Assembly: GCA_030789695.1 (NCBI GenBank)
Contig: CM061138.1
Span: 13,526,214-13,590,213, forward strand
Direction of reading: 5' to 3'
From: Scilla litardierei
Taxonomy: Eukaryota; Streptophyta; Magnoliopsida; Asparagales; Asparagaceae
DNA: 64,000 bases
In this document: in pieces, positions 45,962 through 58,994 of the stretch
How positions within the stretch are numbered: the stretch's first letter is position 1
Layout of the letters: every line of letters starts with the position of its first letter
Made by a program: the position numbers and the translations under genes
Notes under the pieces: generated by a model
What the model saw: only the letters and a program-made list of their open reading frames with translations
What the model was told of the DNA's origin: nothing
Database searches by the model: none

Positions 45962-47478
45962 ACTTAGCATTGATGCAAGGCAAAGTTGATGGTGATGCAT
46001 TCTTATAGTAGGATTGGGAGGGAGAAGGGGTTAGCATTAGCAACCAATCAATGGCATATTTGGAAAAATCCACGTAGATAGAGTTTTTAGAGTTCTTAGT
46101 CTGCATTCTTTCATTTTTCTTAATCTTTTAATCTGTTTTTTTAAAAAGGAAAAATCCACGTAGATGAAGCACTACACACGCTTGTATTATGATGAAGCCT
46201 CTGGCAAGTTTGTGTCTATTTCATCTTTTTAATTTTCTGTTTGGATGGGTATTAATGGCTTGTGTATTCAAACATTAAGCTTGCTAAATATGTACCCAAT
46301 GAAGATAGCATTTATAGCCAAGCTTAGCAAACTTTATGACTAGAGGCTTGGCTCACCAAGACCAATCCTTACCTTTGATGAATTAGTGGAACTATTAAGC
46401 CCTTCCTTTTGTTTATTTCTTATTTGGGTGCAGTTCTAAGACTTTCTTCTATAATTTCCTACTCATTTAGATGGATCGCTACTAGCAGGGCTAATACTTA
46501 GTCTTTATGATATGAATATGGCATTACTACGTAAATGATGGTGTGGCTCCATTCGCGGATATATATACTCAACATGAAACTTATGTTTAAGGCAGGCCAA
46601 TGTCTGCCTTGTGGAGAGGGATTAGCAAAATGGACCTTTGATCCATGCATTCACAGATGTAGGGGTTGGGATGTGAGATGGACAACCATCGATATTGGCT
46701 GAACAAATGGTGCATGCATTCCAAGCTTGCCTCTAGTTTCCTTAGAATGCACCCTGGCCCACTTGGTGCTGAAAAATATGATACAAAATAAAGAAATTAT
46801 CTCGGGATTAATCCAGGATTTATGAGGATTTTTAGAGATTTTTTGGAGCCCGAAACCATGGTTTTTATGAAGCCCAGAGTTAAAATATTCTCGGTGTATC
46901 TTAGTCCAATTTTCTGCGAACAGTAACTTACTGTGCGGCCCAAGCCCACCCATCGACCCGTATAGGCATGCACGAGCGAGCGCAGCAAGTGCGCGTGCAG
47001 CGTGCGGGAGCGCCACACAGTGACCGATCGCGTGCGCTACGAGAGCGAGCGAGCAGAGGGTGTGGATGCCACACGTCGTCTCCTGGCAAGATCCTGCAAG
47101 ATCAGACGGTGCACGCGCAAGGAATGCACAGTAGCATACAGTGCGGGAGCAGGACACATGTCAGCTGCAGGGAGAATCCTGCCTGAGATCGACGGTTGCT
47201 GTTTATTTGGACGTGGATCGCGTTGAGAGAGGCTGTTCGGTTTCTTGATCTGAATCCGATTAGGTTTCGGCAGACCCGTTGAGGCTTTAAATAAGGTGTT
47301 TCGGTTAGGATTTTTTAGACAATTCTCAAGCAGTTTTCCTGCGGATTTTTCATGTAAATTTTGTTGCTGTCTATAGAGAAACAGAGGGCAAACTGAGATT
47401 CATGTGTGGGTTGTTTTTAGAGGTTTCTACATAGTTTTTTCTCCGATTTCTTAGCAGGTTTGGTTGTTCCCTTCAACC
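45962..47478. other. Thaumatin-like upstream region and CopC LTR-like part, copy B
   Basis: Equivalent of 19867-21377. There is a 9-bp insertion GCCTCTGGC at 46197-46205 (approx.) and a 4-bp loss near 46383. It ends at CAACC (47474-47478), the target site of GyB. No gene. Confidence 0.6.
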
Positions 47479-50428
47479 TGTAACGACCACTTTTCGTTGT
47501 ACCTTGTTTGTGCACGTGCTTCTGACCGTGCACGTATTAATTTTAGGCTTTGGTTGTTTGTGAACACTCTGGTATGATATGCCGTTGAGATCGCCTCTGA
47601 GAGTATTAAATTTGTGATGTTGACTTGGACGTCATTTCACGGATCGTTCTCCCACGTTCGATCCTGTTTGAAGAGACGTCACGATTTTCACTTTTGTCGC
47701 TAGACCTTTATATTTTTAATTTCGTTCCACGTTGTCGAAAATCGATAAGAAAATTCTAACCTAGAAAACAATCCCTACCTATAGCCTGACCTGCCCCCCC
47801 CCCCCCCCACGTGATTGTCTTGGCTCTTTTGCTGGGCTTTTACAAATCCTATAAGAAATGATATTGATAAGGGAATAGGTAACACTAGCCTAGACCTGAT
47901 GCTCTCATGAGCCTAGCCTCATGTTTATAACCTAGTTAATAAAAGTAACCTAGGCTTTCTCCCTCTTCATCTGTAAAATTTCAGCCCAAGCCCACGTGAG
48001 CCTACCCATTTAACTAAACAGAACCTAGGTCTCCTTCTCTCCATCAGCCAGCAACTAAGAGCCGCCGCCCCTATCTCTGTTTCCACGCAAAGCCCTTGCG
48101 CAACTTCTCAAGCACCGCACGCGAGTTCCTCCCCTCCCATCGTGCGAGAATTCCGAGCGCCCAACACAAAACTTCGGCGCCGCCATTCCCCTCTCTACAG
48201 TGAACCCCGGCCTTGCCCCTCGCCTTGCCCATCTCCGCCCTTCCCCGTCGATTCCGGCCTCCAGTCGTATCCCCTCCGGTAACCCCCTCTCGCGTCATCG
48301 TCCGCCCCATTGCCGGCCTCACACGCCGGAGGCAGACCCCAGCGGCCACCCCGAGTGGCGACCCCTCTTGTCGCCGTCCTCCCCTACTTAACTTCCGCCC
48401 TGATCCATGCGCCGCTTCTCCATGCCGCAGCCGCCGCACGAGCTCCTCTCGTCGGCAACGTCCCACCGGTAGCCCCACACGAGACCCCGCGGCTCGTCCT
48501 CCGTTGCTGCCGCCCTGCTCGTGTACCTTCTCCACGCGGGCACAAATTCCGACGCCGACCAACCCCGTGCCCATGTCCCCTCTCGACAGCCGCTGCCCTC
48601 CTCTGTTCAAGAGCGGAGCTTCAGATGAGATGTACGGGTGTTTTTGGCCAAGTCCAGGATTTTCTTTGGTAACCCAGATTGTGGTGCGGTTAGGTTTCAT
48701 TCGAGAGCGTGAATGGCTTGGGTTGCTTCGTGGAAAGGGTTGGTGTTGGTTCATTGCACTTCCGAGAGCAAGTCGAAGGTGTTGTTTACGGGAAACACCA
48801 ACATTGACAGTTTGGAGAATCTTGAAAGAGAGCTACAAGAACCGGTGTATTGTGGTTCTAAAGGCGTAGAGCAAGTTGCTCTCTTGGACATTCTAGCCTT
48901 GGGATACAGGGAGCAGGTGAAACCACATTCTTTGAGGACGTACTTCATATGATAAGATACGTCTGCTTCGCGATCCGTTACCGTTTCCGAGCCGACGTCA
49001 GTGTAGCTCTCGCGTCGTGTGGGGGTATAATTCTGAACCGTAGGAACCCCCACCAATTTTGCATGCTAATCAAGATTAAAAACAATTACTTTTACTGCTT
49101 TGTAACTCACTAATCCAACTTAATAATACGGGACTGTAGGCTGATTGTTGGACCGAGCGTGGGAGCTCTGGAATTTGTGAATCTGTGATTGGACATTGAG
49201 TATTGTGATACCGGCACGTATTTCAGGCAAGTGAAACTTGCTACCCTTCAAATTGGGCCATGTCTTAGGCCATTACCTTGCTTAGCGTAAAAGAGACTAG
49301 GCAGTGAAAGGATAGCTGCCTAGACGCATTTGATCTAGCTTGACAACGAAGCTAGATCCGTCACCCTCATCATGCTTGTATGTCACGTTTAAATTCAATT
49401 AACGGTACGCAATTATCTGTTCATATCATCTCTGCATCTTTGCCTGTCATGTTTAAATTCTATTAACGGTACGCAAATATCTGTTCATGTCATTGCATAG
49501 TGATTATTCATCGTGATTGCGTAGCACACGCTACAATACTTATATTCCTGGCTCGTGTTCCAGAAGCGAGCCCTGTAGTTGGAAACCCCAACGCTCGATA
49601 CACATGGGTGGGGTAAGAGATAAGCGGACTGAGCCCCGAGTTGGCCTGATCCGCCACTTCGGCCAGCAGGTGGACTCTCTAGTGATAAGTGATGAATAGT
49701 GATAGAGATAAGCGGCCTGAGCCACGAGCTGGCCAGCAGGTGGACTCTCTATGCACTAAGTGATAAACAGTGATAAGTGATAAGTGATTAGTGAATTGGT
49801 AGCTTCCGCTACATCGTGCGTGCTTGTCTCTCTCTTTTAAACTGCTGCATCAAACTAAACTGTCATATCATTGCTTAATATTATAAGTGCTAGGTTGTTA
49901 GTTACCTTCAGTTTCCTTGCCCAAGTCTTTTAGACTTGCTGACATGTGCCCCTTTTCTCTTTTGGGTGTCACATGTTAGATTGTGAGCCAGAGTTGGTCG
50001 TTGAGGACGAGCAGGTTGCAGGTGTTGAGTTCGAGGACACAGGAGACCAGTCCTAGAGCTCCTTCTAGCTGTTGTTGTTCTCTGCTTAGTCGTTGTTAGG
50101 CTGTCGGTGCGCAGCACCTCTCTTTTCTTGTTGATGTTATGTATTATGTTGGCCATGCCTTAGGCCTCTTTTCAGTCTCTTGTACTTTTCTTTTCGTTTC
50201 TTCTTTTAGCCTGGTGGCTTTTCTGGGATGTGTGGATTTATTTTTGGACGTTCTGAGATAATCTTATCTGTCTCTCTCTTTATTATTATCGTTGTTCTGT
50301 TCGCACTTGCAAGGACCTGCCATTTGTAGTTCTATTTGACGCTTATCGGACTTGCGGCTTTTCAGCTTCAAGTCTGAGCGGACCTTCTCACGTCTCGCCT
50401 CCACATTTTTGGGAAGCGGGGCGTGACA
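47479..50428 (+). repeat. GyB 5' LTR
   Basis: 2950 bp, TGTAACGACC to GGCGTGACA-type end. It holds a 15-base C-run (47794-47808), a GC-rich proline-biased stretch (48060-48640), and near its end an acidic frame of 27 codons (ATG 49974, MLDCEPELVVEDEQ...). Compared with the 3' LTR it lacks about 179 bp after 47755. The uninterrupted site of the GyC insertion (GTACG) is at 48632-48636. Confidence 0.9.
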
Positions 50429-53400
50429 GGTTTTATTGGTGGCCCATGCAGGTCCATTTGCAAATGTGAACTATCGGAACAATGATAATAATTATGGAAT
50501 ATCCATTAACTAAATTAGAACATCCAATTTATAAGCCTTGAGTATAGTAGTTTTCCTATGTCACTAGGTGATAGGAAGGCTTAATTAGACGTCCGTGCTT
50601 GCTAGTTAGAGGCCCCTGATTGTTAGTTAGACTCCCCGCTAGGAGTTGATTTGGTCGTCGTAGGAGTTACCTTAGTGGTTCCTGTCTAGCTTTGACTAGG
50701 ATAGACTTCTAGAATTCTTTGGTCTCTCGCTTGGGTTCATAGTTTTCGGACCAAGCTGAACTCATTTCATCGCTGTCTGGCCCTTAGGGAGTCTTAGCGC
50801 TTAGTTCCATAATCTTTAGTTGGTTGACCGTAGGAGTTTCCGTAGATTTTTCTAAGTCATAACCTAGGCGTATTTATGTTTTGATCATCCGACCAAATCC
50901 CTTGCCTCGATTCCCACGACCACCACGTTTCGATAATCGTTGATCCTTCGAAGGTCCCCATTCGCAAGGCTTAATTTCTTTTAAAGTTATTTTTTCGATT
51001 TCCCTTATTAAAGTTTTCGTTAAGTTTAAATTTTGTTTTAAACCCGCTACGTGTATACTTAAATTTCTCACTTTTCGATTGAGTCAAAATTCCTTGTAGA
51101 TTTCGGAGTCTAATGGTTGTAATTATAATTGCTATCTCGTAACCATTCCCGAATCTATATTTTGCATTTCGGTTTAAAGACTCTATTACTATTTTGAAAA
51201 AAAAAAATTTCGATATACCGTTTTCTAACTATGAGTTCCATTTTAATCGCATAGCATACATACTTTAAAAAAAATCTTTTCCAAGCTAAATGGAATTTCA
51301 ATTATTATATGTATACTTATACCTCATACTATCTCGTTGACTTAAATTTATTTTTAAATTTCGAAGGTTTTGACGAGATTTTGATTATTGATTTATAATG
51401 TTTTTCCAGCCCTTACTTTTCATACCTATTTAAATATCTTGTCCCTTCTCATAAATCACAAACATTTTCCCGACTACAGATTTTTGGAAAATTACGTTGT
51501 CGTAACCACTTCCCGATCTAGACTTTCCATAATTTGGTTTTAAAGTTTTATTACAAATTTTGATAATTTTATTACCAAAATATCATTATCTTTCCATTCT
51601 CCAAATATGCCTTGGAGTAAATTCTAAACTAAATAGAATTTCAATTATTTTCATATCCATACCATGCTCGTTGTGCTCGTATGGTAAGAACCTTGTATAA
51701 ATCAGTTTCTTTTTGGCAAATTCCGGTTCATCTGAAAAGTAGTTTTCAATATTGGTTATTTTAAAATTTCCTCTAGCTTAAAGACTTTGAAAGTATTTAA
51801 CATGAACTTAAAATTCTTCAGTTCATTCATTCTTGGATTTCAAAAATTTTGCCAAAATAATATTGAAATGCTGCCGTATGATATTTTTCTAAACTACGTC
51901 CATAATGTTCGTATGAACGATTTACTTCCTTTCATAGTGATTTCCGTTAAGCCAATAAATCATTTCCTCTTATTATATATATTCGACTCACACTTATTTC
52001 GAACAACTCATTTTATCGACCGGTTCGTACTCCTCATTTTAACTTATATCTTTTATACACTGTTTCCCATGTATCCTAATGGAGCATCATTACATCATTA
52101 CACGACCGTTCTCGTGCTTATCGATCTTTCCATTCGTTACACTTTTGGTTTCGGTTTCTTTCCTTTTGTCTAGCCAATAAAGCTTGTCGTTGCCTGTGTC
52201 AACCTTAATATAGTTTGGTGGGCCCCATTAGTATAAGTTGTTATGTTGTCGTAGTGTATTTAATTACATGGTGTATATGAAGTTATATGTGTGTTGGTAT
52301 TTGTATATTGTGTGTAGGTAGTTATGTATTAGCTGCATGAGTATAATGTGATATAAATATGATAGTAGGATTATAAATTTATGTGGTATTGCTTGTTTTT
52401 ACGGGATGTTGTATGCGTGTATACCATGAGGTATACACGACTATTGCATATCTTAACTATGTATGAAGTAGAGGTGTTAGTATATTAATTATAGGTAGCA
52501 GGGTATGTTGTGAATATATATGTTACATGTGTGTGACTATACGATGGATGCGTGTATTAGGGAGGGTATTATAATTATAAGTGTGCTGATGTCTGTAATA
52601 TTATTATGGTATATGAAGTGATTGAAATATGTGATATTACCTGATTAAATATTAAGGGTGGTTGACATTATGATATGTATATGGTTACGTTGGTAGGTGA
52701 GTATGCATTAGAATAGTATTGGTATATGTATGGATGTTGTGTTATGTATATAGAATATTCTGCTATGATTTTGAGTCTCACTCGAGCTTGAGTGGGTATA
52801 CTCTATGTACATTGGTATATTTGTCTGTGATTGGTGTGAGGTGTTGGATGATGTATGTATAATGTTTGGTTCGTTTGTGTCCGGTTGTGTTACGCACATG
52901 ATTGTGGGTCACTAAACTAGTATATAGCTATAAGTGTTGGTCTTGTGGTATAGATATTTACTAGAGACTTATCTGCGTGAACGTATGTGTGCTAGCTAAA
53001 CTAGGCGTGTGGATGTGCTGAGTATATATGGTATGATTGGTATATATGAATGAAATGTTAGCGTGTATGGGTGTGCACCATGCACGGATAAGTATATGCC
53101 TAGTTATAAGTGTTGGTGACTATGGTATGTGTGGCGTGTCGTGAACATAGTTATAGGACCGGATGTAATGTGAATTTATGGTGAAATAAATTGCATGCAT
53201 TTGAATGACTATATACTGTGAAATTATAGTAGTGGTGAATGTATACTAGATATAGTGAAACTTGATTTAATAATGGTATGTTGTGACTACATGTGTTGAT
53301 GTGTTGGGTATTGGATGTATACTAGGAAATATTAGGGAGTTGTATACCCATGTTTGTTTGCGCATATGTAGTTATCTATACGTAGAACAACGATTGTATT

Positions 53401-53471
53401 TGCTAAGTGTGAGACCATACTTATATGAGTATCTGAAATATTGTTTTGTGATTAAGTAAGTAGTGGTTATA
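50429..53471 (+). other. GyB interior, left part, no coding motif
   Basis: TTGGTGGCCCATGCAGG (about 50436-50452) is the PBS candidate. Then AT-rich sequence; from about 52200 to 53460 one strand is very rich in TGTATATG-type steps. An open frame at 51787-52173 is hydrophobic, AT-driven and shows no domain. Confidence 0.6.
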
Positions 53472-54232
53472 GAAGGAAACAGGAAAACCGAGACAGGGAC
53501 GAGGAACTGCGCCGTGGATGAGCCACTGCCTTGAAAACAACTACGGCCCGACCGTGGTGGTAATCGGATGATGCCGGCTGTTCCCCAAGGTTAACGCAGT
53601 CGCGTCTGGACGCGTCCACTCGCGGCCAGAAGCGTGGAGCTTGCACAGAGAGCGATACCCAGGAGAGAAGAAATTTAGGTGAAGGAGAGGAAGAAGAACA
53701 GAAGTTTTCTTGTGGTAGAAAAAACCCTTGACGAAAGAGTTTATATAGAAGAAAAGAATGACTGTTGGAATTCAGTCATGAATGCAGGCATTAAACAAAA
53801 AAATGACTATTAAGAATATTAACGTCAATTTAATGAAATAAAACATACTGGCCAATTTAATGAATAAAACGTACTGGGCCTATTGAATTCAAAAAAGTAA
53901 AATGGGCTAAAAAATACGAGTCAAAACTCGGGCACTCCGCGCGCGCACCCGTGAACCCCCCCTGCGCAGGCACGACGCCAGCGCACACACGCTAAGGGTT
54001 TCCGGATCCGTCGCCCAGATTTTCCATTCGGCCCAACCCGGATTGGGCTCGACCCCTTGCTTGGGCTCATGTGCACGCGAGCTACCCCCAATTTCTAGCC
54101 CATTAACAAGTCCAATAGCCCATAGGAGAGAATCCTATTATATACCCACTCAAGGGTGTTGGCCTATCCAATGTGGGACTAAATAAGAGAGTGGGAGTGA
54201 ACAAATGGCCAAGTGAGCCATTAATTCCAACA
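53472..54232 (-). repeat. CopB LTR (3' LTR of the element)
   Basis: 761 bp. Contains an extra GTGAACCC-type 8-bp segment near 53950 compared with the partner LTR. Confidence 0.85.
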
Positions 54233-54839
54233 ATCCCCCACTTAATGGCTCAAGAAGAGAAGAGAAAGATCCTGGGTAAAGAGGGATGAATACTTAAGTG
54301 TCAATGTCTTTCGATTGAATTGATACGTAGTGAAGTGAGGTAACAACTTACTTTATAATGAGTGAATAGCTCTTGAACTCATTAGAGTTCGATTGTGAAC
54401 CCCCCACAACACATATTGTTCCCTTGAGTTTGTGCAAACTCCGCGATACATAACAAGCGCTATAGGCCATGCGCACACCTTGGGTCTCGTGAGTGCTCTA
54501 GAAAGACTGCCCCTGTCTTTCATAGAGGGTGGCCAAACCCTCACACCCACATAGGTGGTTCATCAAGTGCTTCTCCATAGCACCACCAAAACTGGTTATG
54601 AAACCATTAAGAGCATACAGCTCAACCTCTGCTTAAGTCCACCAAGTGCTTCTCAATAGCACCACCAAAACTGGTTATGGACTTGTCTCAAAATGAATCC
54701 ATCAAGTGCTTCTCAATAGCACCACCAAACTTGGCTATAGATTCAAAGAACACTACCACACGCCATAGGGATGGAAATGTAGTGTTTGTTAAGGATCATA
54801 TGGCTTCGTTAGACCACACTGGGTATCAACCATATATCC
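54233..54839 (-). other. CopB 3' untranslated region
   Basis: PPT at 54233-54243, then AT/GC-mixed noncoding sequence with three copies of CACCAAGTGCTTCTC-like text (near 54560, 54640 and 54700), a short tandem repeat with CAATAGCACCACCAAA. Confidence 0.7.
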
Positions 54840-57800
54840 TTAACTCATGGGCTTTAGCCCCATCCCCCTTGACGAATCAAGAACCACTTTCCTTGGCAAT
54901 CCTTTGGTTAGTGGGTCTGCAAGATTTCTTTCAGACCTTACATATTCCAAAGAAATTACTCCATTTTTCAGGAGTTGTTTAACCACACCGTGCCTGATCC
55001 GAATGTGTCTCTTCTTCCCGTTGTAGACACTATTTTTAGCAACACCAATGGCTGCCTGAGAATCACAATGAAGGGAAACTGGAGCAGTTTTTCCTCCCCA
55101 TAAAGGCACGTCTGCCAACAGGTTCCTCAGCCATTCAGCCTCTTGCCCTGCCAACTCAAGAGCAATAAATTCAGATTCCATGGTGGAGCGTGCTATACAT
55201 GCCTGTTTGGAAGACTTCCAAGATATAGCACCTCCACCCAAGGAGAATAAAAAACCACTAGTTGAACTAACTTCATCGTTATCTGAAACCCAGTTTGCAT
55301 CACAAAAACCTTCTAACACAGCAGGAAATTTGCTGAAATGCAAACACCAATCAACAGTCCCTTTCAGGTACTTTAATAAACGATGAAGAGCAGTCCAATG
55401 TTCATTACTAGGGTTATGAGTGTACCGACTTAGCCTGCTAACAGCATAGGCTATATCGGGTCGAGTACAGTTCATAAGGAACATCACACTTCCTATGATC
55501 TTAGCATATTCAGATTGAGAAATACTCTCTCCTAAATTCTTTTTCAAATGTATGCTAGGGTCATAGGGAGTTCTAGCAGGAACAACATCAAAGCAGTTGA
55601 ATTTCTTCAGCACCTTCTCTACGTAATGAGATTGACTCAAGGAGATGCCATAAGAGTTTCTAACAATTTTAACTCCTAAAATGACATCAGCTTCTCCTAG
55701 GTCTTTCATCTCAAATTGAGATGACAAGAAATTTTTGGTTTCATTTACAATATCTAGATTATTCCTAAAAAGTAACATGTCATCGACATAGAGACAAATA
55801 ATTACACAATCTGATCCTATAAGTTTAGAAAAAACACAAGAATCAGATGTGTTTACAACAAATCCATTCCTTATTAAGGTGCTGTTGAATTTCTCATACC
55901 ATTGCTTAGGAGCTTGCTTTAAGCCGTATAATGACTTTCTAAGCCTGCAAACCTTATTCTCTTCACCAGCAACTACAAAACCCTCGGGTTGGGACATGTA
56001 GATTTCTTCTTCTAGATCGCCATTTAGGAAGGCTGTCTTAACATCCATTTGATATATGACTAACTCATGAATTGCAGCTAAGGCAATTAGAGTCCTAATG
56101 GTTGCAATCTTGGTCACAGGAGAATATGTGTCAAAGTAGTCTAATCCTTTCTTTTGAGTAAAACCCCTGATCACAAGTCTAGCTTTGAATTTTTCTATCG
56201 ATCCATCAGGTCTCATCTTTTTCTTGAAAATCCATTTATTACTAATAGGCTTATTACCTTTAGGTAACTCGGCTAATTCCCAAGTTTGATTGGATACAAT
56301 AGAATCAAGTTCGCTTTTAATAGCTTCTTTCCAAAAGCTAGCATCAATGGATCTCATTGCCTCATCATAGGTTTTTGGGTCTTCTTCTATTAAAAAGGTA
56401 GACACTATCTCATCACTAAGCATATCTATACAACCATTTTCTGACAGAAAGGCAGTTATAAAGTCAGGTCCAAAATTGGTTTCAGTCCTTTGCCTCTTAC
56501 TCCTTCTAGGTTCTTCACTAAAAGTAGAACTACATGTATGCATATCAGAAGATATAGGTGAAGAAGAAGGAAGAGATTCTATGGGAGGTACAAGGGGCAA
56601 AGATCCTGTTAATTCCTTTTTCAAAGGAAAAACATGCTCAAAAAACTCTGCATCTCTAGACTCAGAAATAGAGTTATCTGTTAAGGACATGAATCTATAT
56701 GCAGCACTATTATGAGCATACCCTATAAAAACAGTATCATAAGTTTTAGACCCAATGTTTGACTTCTTAAAGTCAGGTAGTCCTACCTTTGCCAGACACC
56801 CCCACACTCTAAGAAATTTAAGGTTAGGGGGATAACCTTTCCACAATTCATAAGGTGTTTTGTCTAGTTTCTTATGTGGTACTCTATTAAGGATATGGCA
56901 AGCAGAGAGAATGGCTTCCCCCCACATGTCATCAGATAATCCTGAACTTAATAGCATGGCATTCATCATTTCTTTCAGAGTCCTGTTCTTTCGTTCAGCT
57001 ATACCATTTTGTTGGGGAACATAAGGAGCACTGAACTCATGTATGATTCCATTCTTCTCACAGAAGTCTTTTAAGGTATGTGAGCTATATTCTCCACCTC
57101 TGTCAGACCTAAACCTTTTGATTTTTCTATCAAGTTGGTTTTCTACTTCTGACTTATATTTAAGGAACATTTCTTCAGCCTCATCCTTAGTTTTTAGAAG
57201 ATATACCCTAGTGAATCTAGAGTAATCATCTACAAAAGTGATGTAGTAATGTTTTCCTCCTTTGCTTCTAGTAGATTTAAAGTCTGCTAGGTCTGAATGA
57301 ATTAAACCAAGAAGTTCTGACTGTCTAACAGCAACAGGTTTACACGGTTTTTTAGTGTATTTGGCTTCTACACAGATTTGACATTTAGAGAATTCAGACG
57401 AACTTGTAGCAGATATTAGATCTAAGTTATTTAATCTTTTAATAGAAGCAAAATTGACATGCCCTAGTCGGCAATGCCATAAGTCTAAAGATTCAGCAAT
57501 ATAAGCAACAGCAGATTTATTCATTGAATCAGAAACTACATTCAGAACAAAGAGTCCATCACTCAGATAGCCCTTCCCAACAAAGTCTCCACTGCGAGAA
57601 ATAACAACCTTGTCAGCCTCAAAGACAAGTTTTAGACCTGCTTTGTTTAGTAAGGCACCAGACACGAGGTTGCGACGCAGAGATGGGACATAAAGGACGT
57701 TGCTGAGGGAGAGAGTCTTTCCTGATGTTAGTTTCAGCATGATAGTACCTTTACCAGCAACTCGGGAAGCAGCAGAATTTCCCATGAAGACGCAGTCTGT

Positions 57801-58886
57801 GTCCGCAGCATCCTTGAAGTTGTGGAACAGATCCTTGTTTGCGCAGAGATGTCTTGTCGCGCCAGTGTCTAGGATCCAATCAACGTTGTTGGCCACCATG
57901 TTGGCTTCAACGATGACAGCAGCAATGACTTCATCTGGTTCAGCAAGGTTGGCTTGAGCAGCAGAGCCACCTTGTTTCTGGGGTGGCTTTTGGGTTCCCT
58001 GGCGTTGAAAGCATTGGTAGGCTTTATGGCCAGGTTTGCCGCACACATAGCAGACAATGTTCGGCTTATGGACCTTACTGTCTGGTTTGGTGAAGTGACC
58101 TGACTTCTTGTTCTGTCCTTGTTTAAAGGGCTTCTTCCCTTTATTGTTGAACCTGGTTTTGTTGAAGGGGCCAGAGGATTCAACGATGTTAGCTTTGACA
58201 GAAATGACAGGAGAAGAGTCAGGCTTATCTTTGAGGCGATTAGCCTCTTCGGTTCGCATATGACTGATGAGCTCCTGCAGGGACAGATCTTTCTTCTTGT
58301 GTTTGAGATGGTTCCTGTACTCAGCCCAGGAAGGTGGGAACCGCTCCAACAGCACGTTCGCCTGAAAGATCTCGCACATCTTCATGCCTTCGTTGAGAAC
58401 ATCTGCGCAAAGGTTCTCGTAGATATGTACTTGTTCCATGATGGGCTTGTCGTCGAGCATTTGGAAGTGGAGCCACTTGCCAACAACATACTTCTTCTTT
58501 CCTGCATCATCAGATCCATACTTCTTTTCTAGGGAATCCCAGATTAGTTTAGCAGACTTATGAATCATATATAAATCAAATAAAGAATCCTTCATATGAT
58601 GAAGGAGGTGACAGCGAACAGTCTTGTTGTCTTTATCATATTTCATAATTTCTGCAGAAGCAGAAGAGTTGGCATGAGGAATAACAGCAATAGCATCACC
58701 ATCAACAGAAGTTGGTGGAGTGTCGGAAGAAGGAGGAAGAGGGGGACAGTCTTTGAAAAGGACGTAGTCAATTTCAAGCTGTTCAAAAAACATGAGTAGT
58801 TTTTGCAATCACCGTTTGTAGTTGGTACCATCGAGGGGTGCCAACTTGGACAGATCGAGGAATGACTTGGAAGGAGTGACAGCCAT
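54840..58886 (-). pseudogene. CopB gag-pol polyprotein with one premature stop
   Basis: From the ATG at 58886 (MAVTPSKSFLDLSKLAPLDG) to the stop at 54840: 1349 codons with a single in-frame TGA at 58809-58811, where copia gag normally has tryptophan ([16 protein letters not shown]). Downstream 1322 codons are open. Order, counted after the stop: UBN2-type gag; zinc knuckle [14 protein letters not shown] near 253; protease DTGA near 313; integrase zinc motif HCRLGH...CQIC near 445-480; integrase core with HSDL near 503, RSDRGGEY near 566 and [10 protein letters not shown] near 600; reverse transcriptase with YVDD near 1004; RNase H with DANW near 1170 and MESEF. The stop is early, so only read-through or downstream initiation could give Pol. 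Confidence 0.93.
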
Positions 58887-58994
58887 AGCGAAGTGACTAG
58901 TTGTTTTCAAATTGTTAGCCCTGGAAGAAAAAGATCTATGGCTGCAGGAGAAAAACAGAGAGTTAAAGGTCGAGTGAAAACAAAATACGAATAA
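58887..58994 (-). other. CopB 5' leader
   Basis: About 108 bases between the LTR and the gag ATG. The expected TGGTATCAGAGC primer site is not present next to the LTR, where TTATTCGTATTTTG is found instead. Confidence 0.6.

Larger units (their letters stand above)
26080..47478. repeat. Segmental tandem duplication, copy B
   Basis: Direct repeat of 1-21377. Position 26080 aligns with base 1 of the window, so homology may extend further left beyond what is visible in copy A. It stops at 47478 only because a long-LTR element inserted there; copy A continues with the uninterrupted sequence at 21378. The same elements occur at matching positions: Helitrons, GyA, thaumatin-like gene and CopA. Confidence 0.95.

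Noticed and set aside
48071..48869. Two overlapping 200-codon frames in GyB 5' LTR
   Set aside because: GC-rich LTR sequence open on both strands; the 3' LTR copy at 60804-61397 is altered and interrupted.
51787..52173. 128-residue hydrophobic protein in GyB interior
   Set aside because: AT-rich composition gives Phe/Ile/Leu bias; no family motif, and no comparable frame in related elements.
54677..58799. Plus-strand frames across CopB
   Set aside because: Antisense shadows of the gag-pol frame with no domain.
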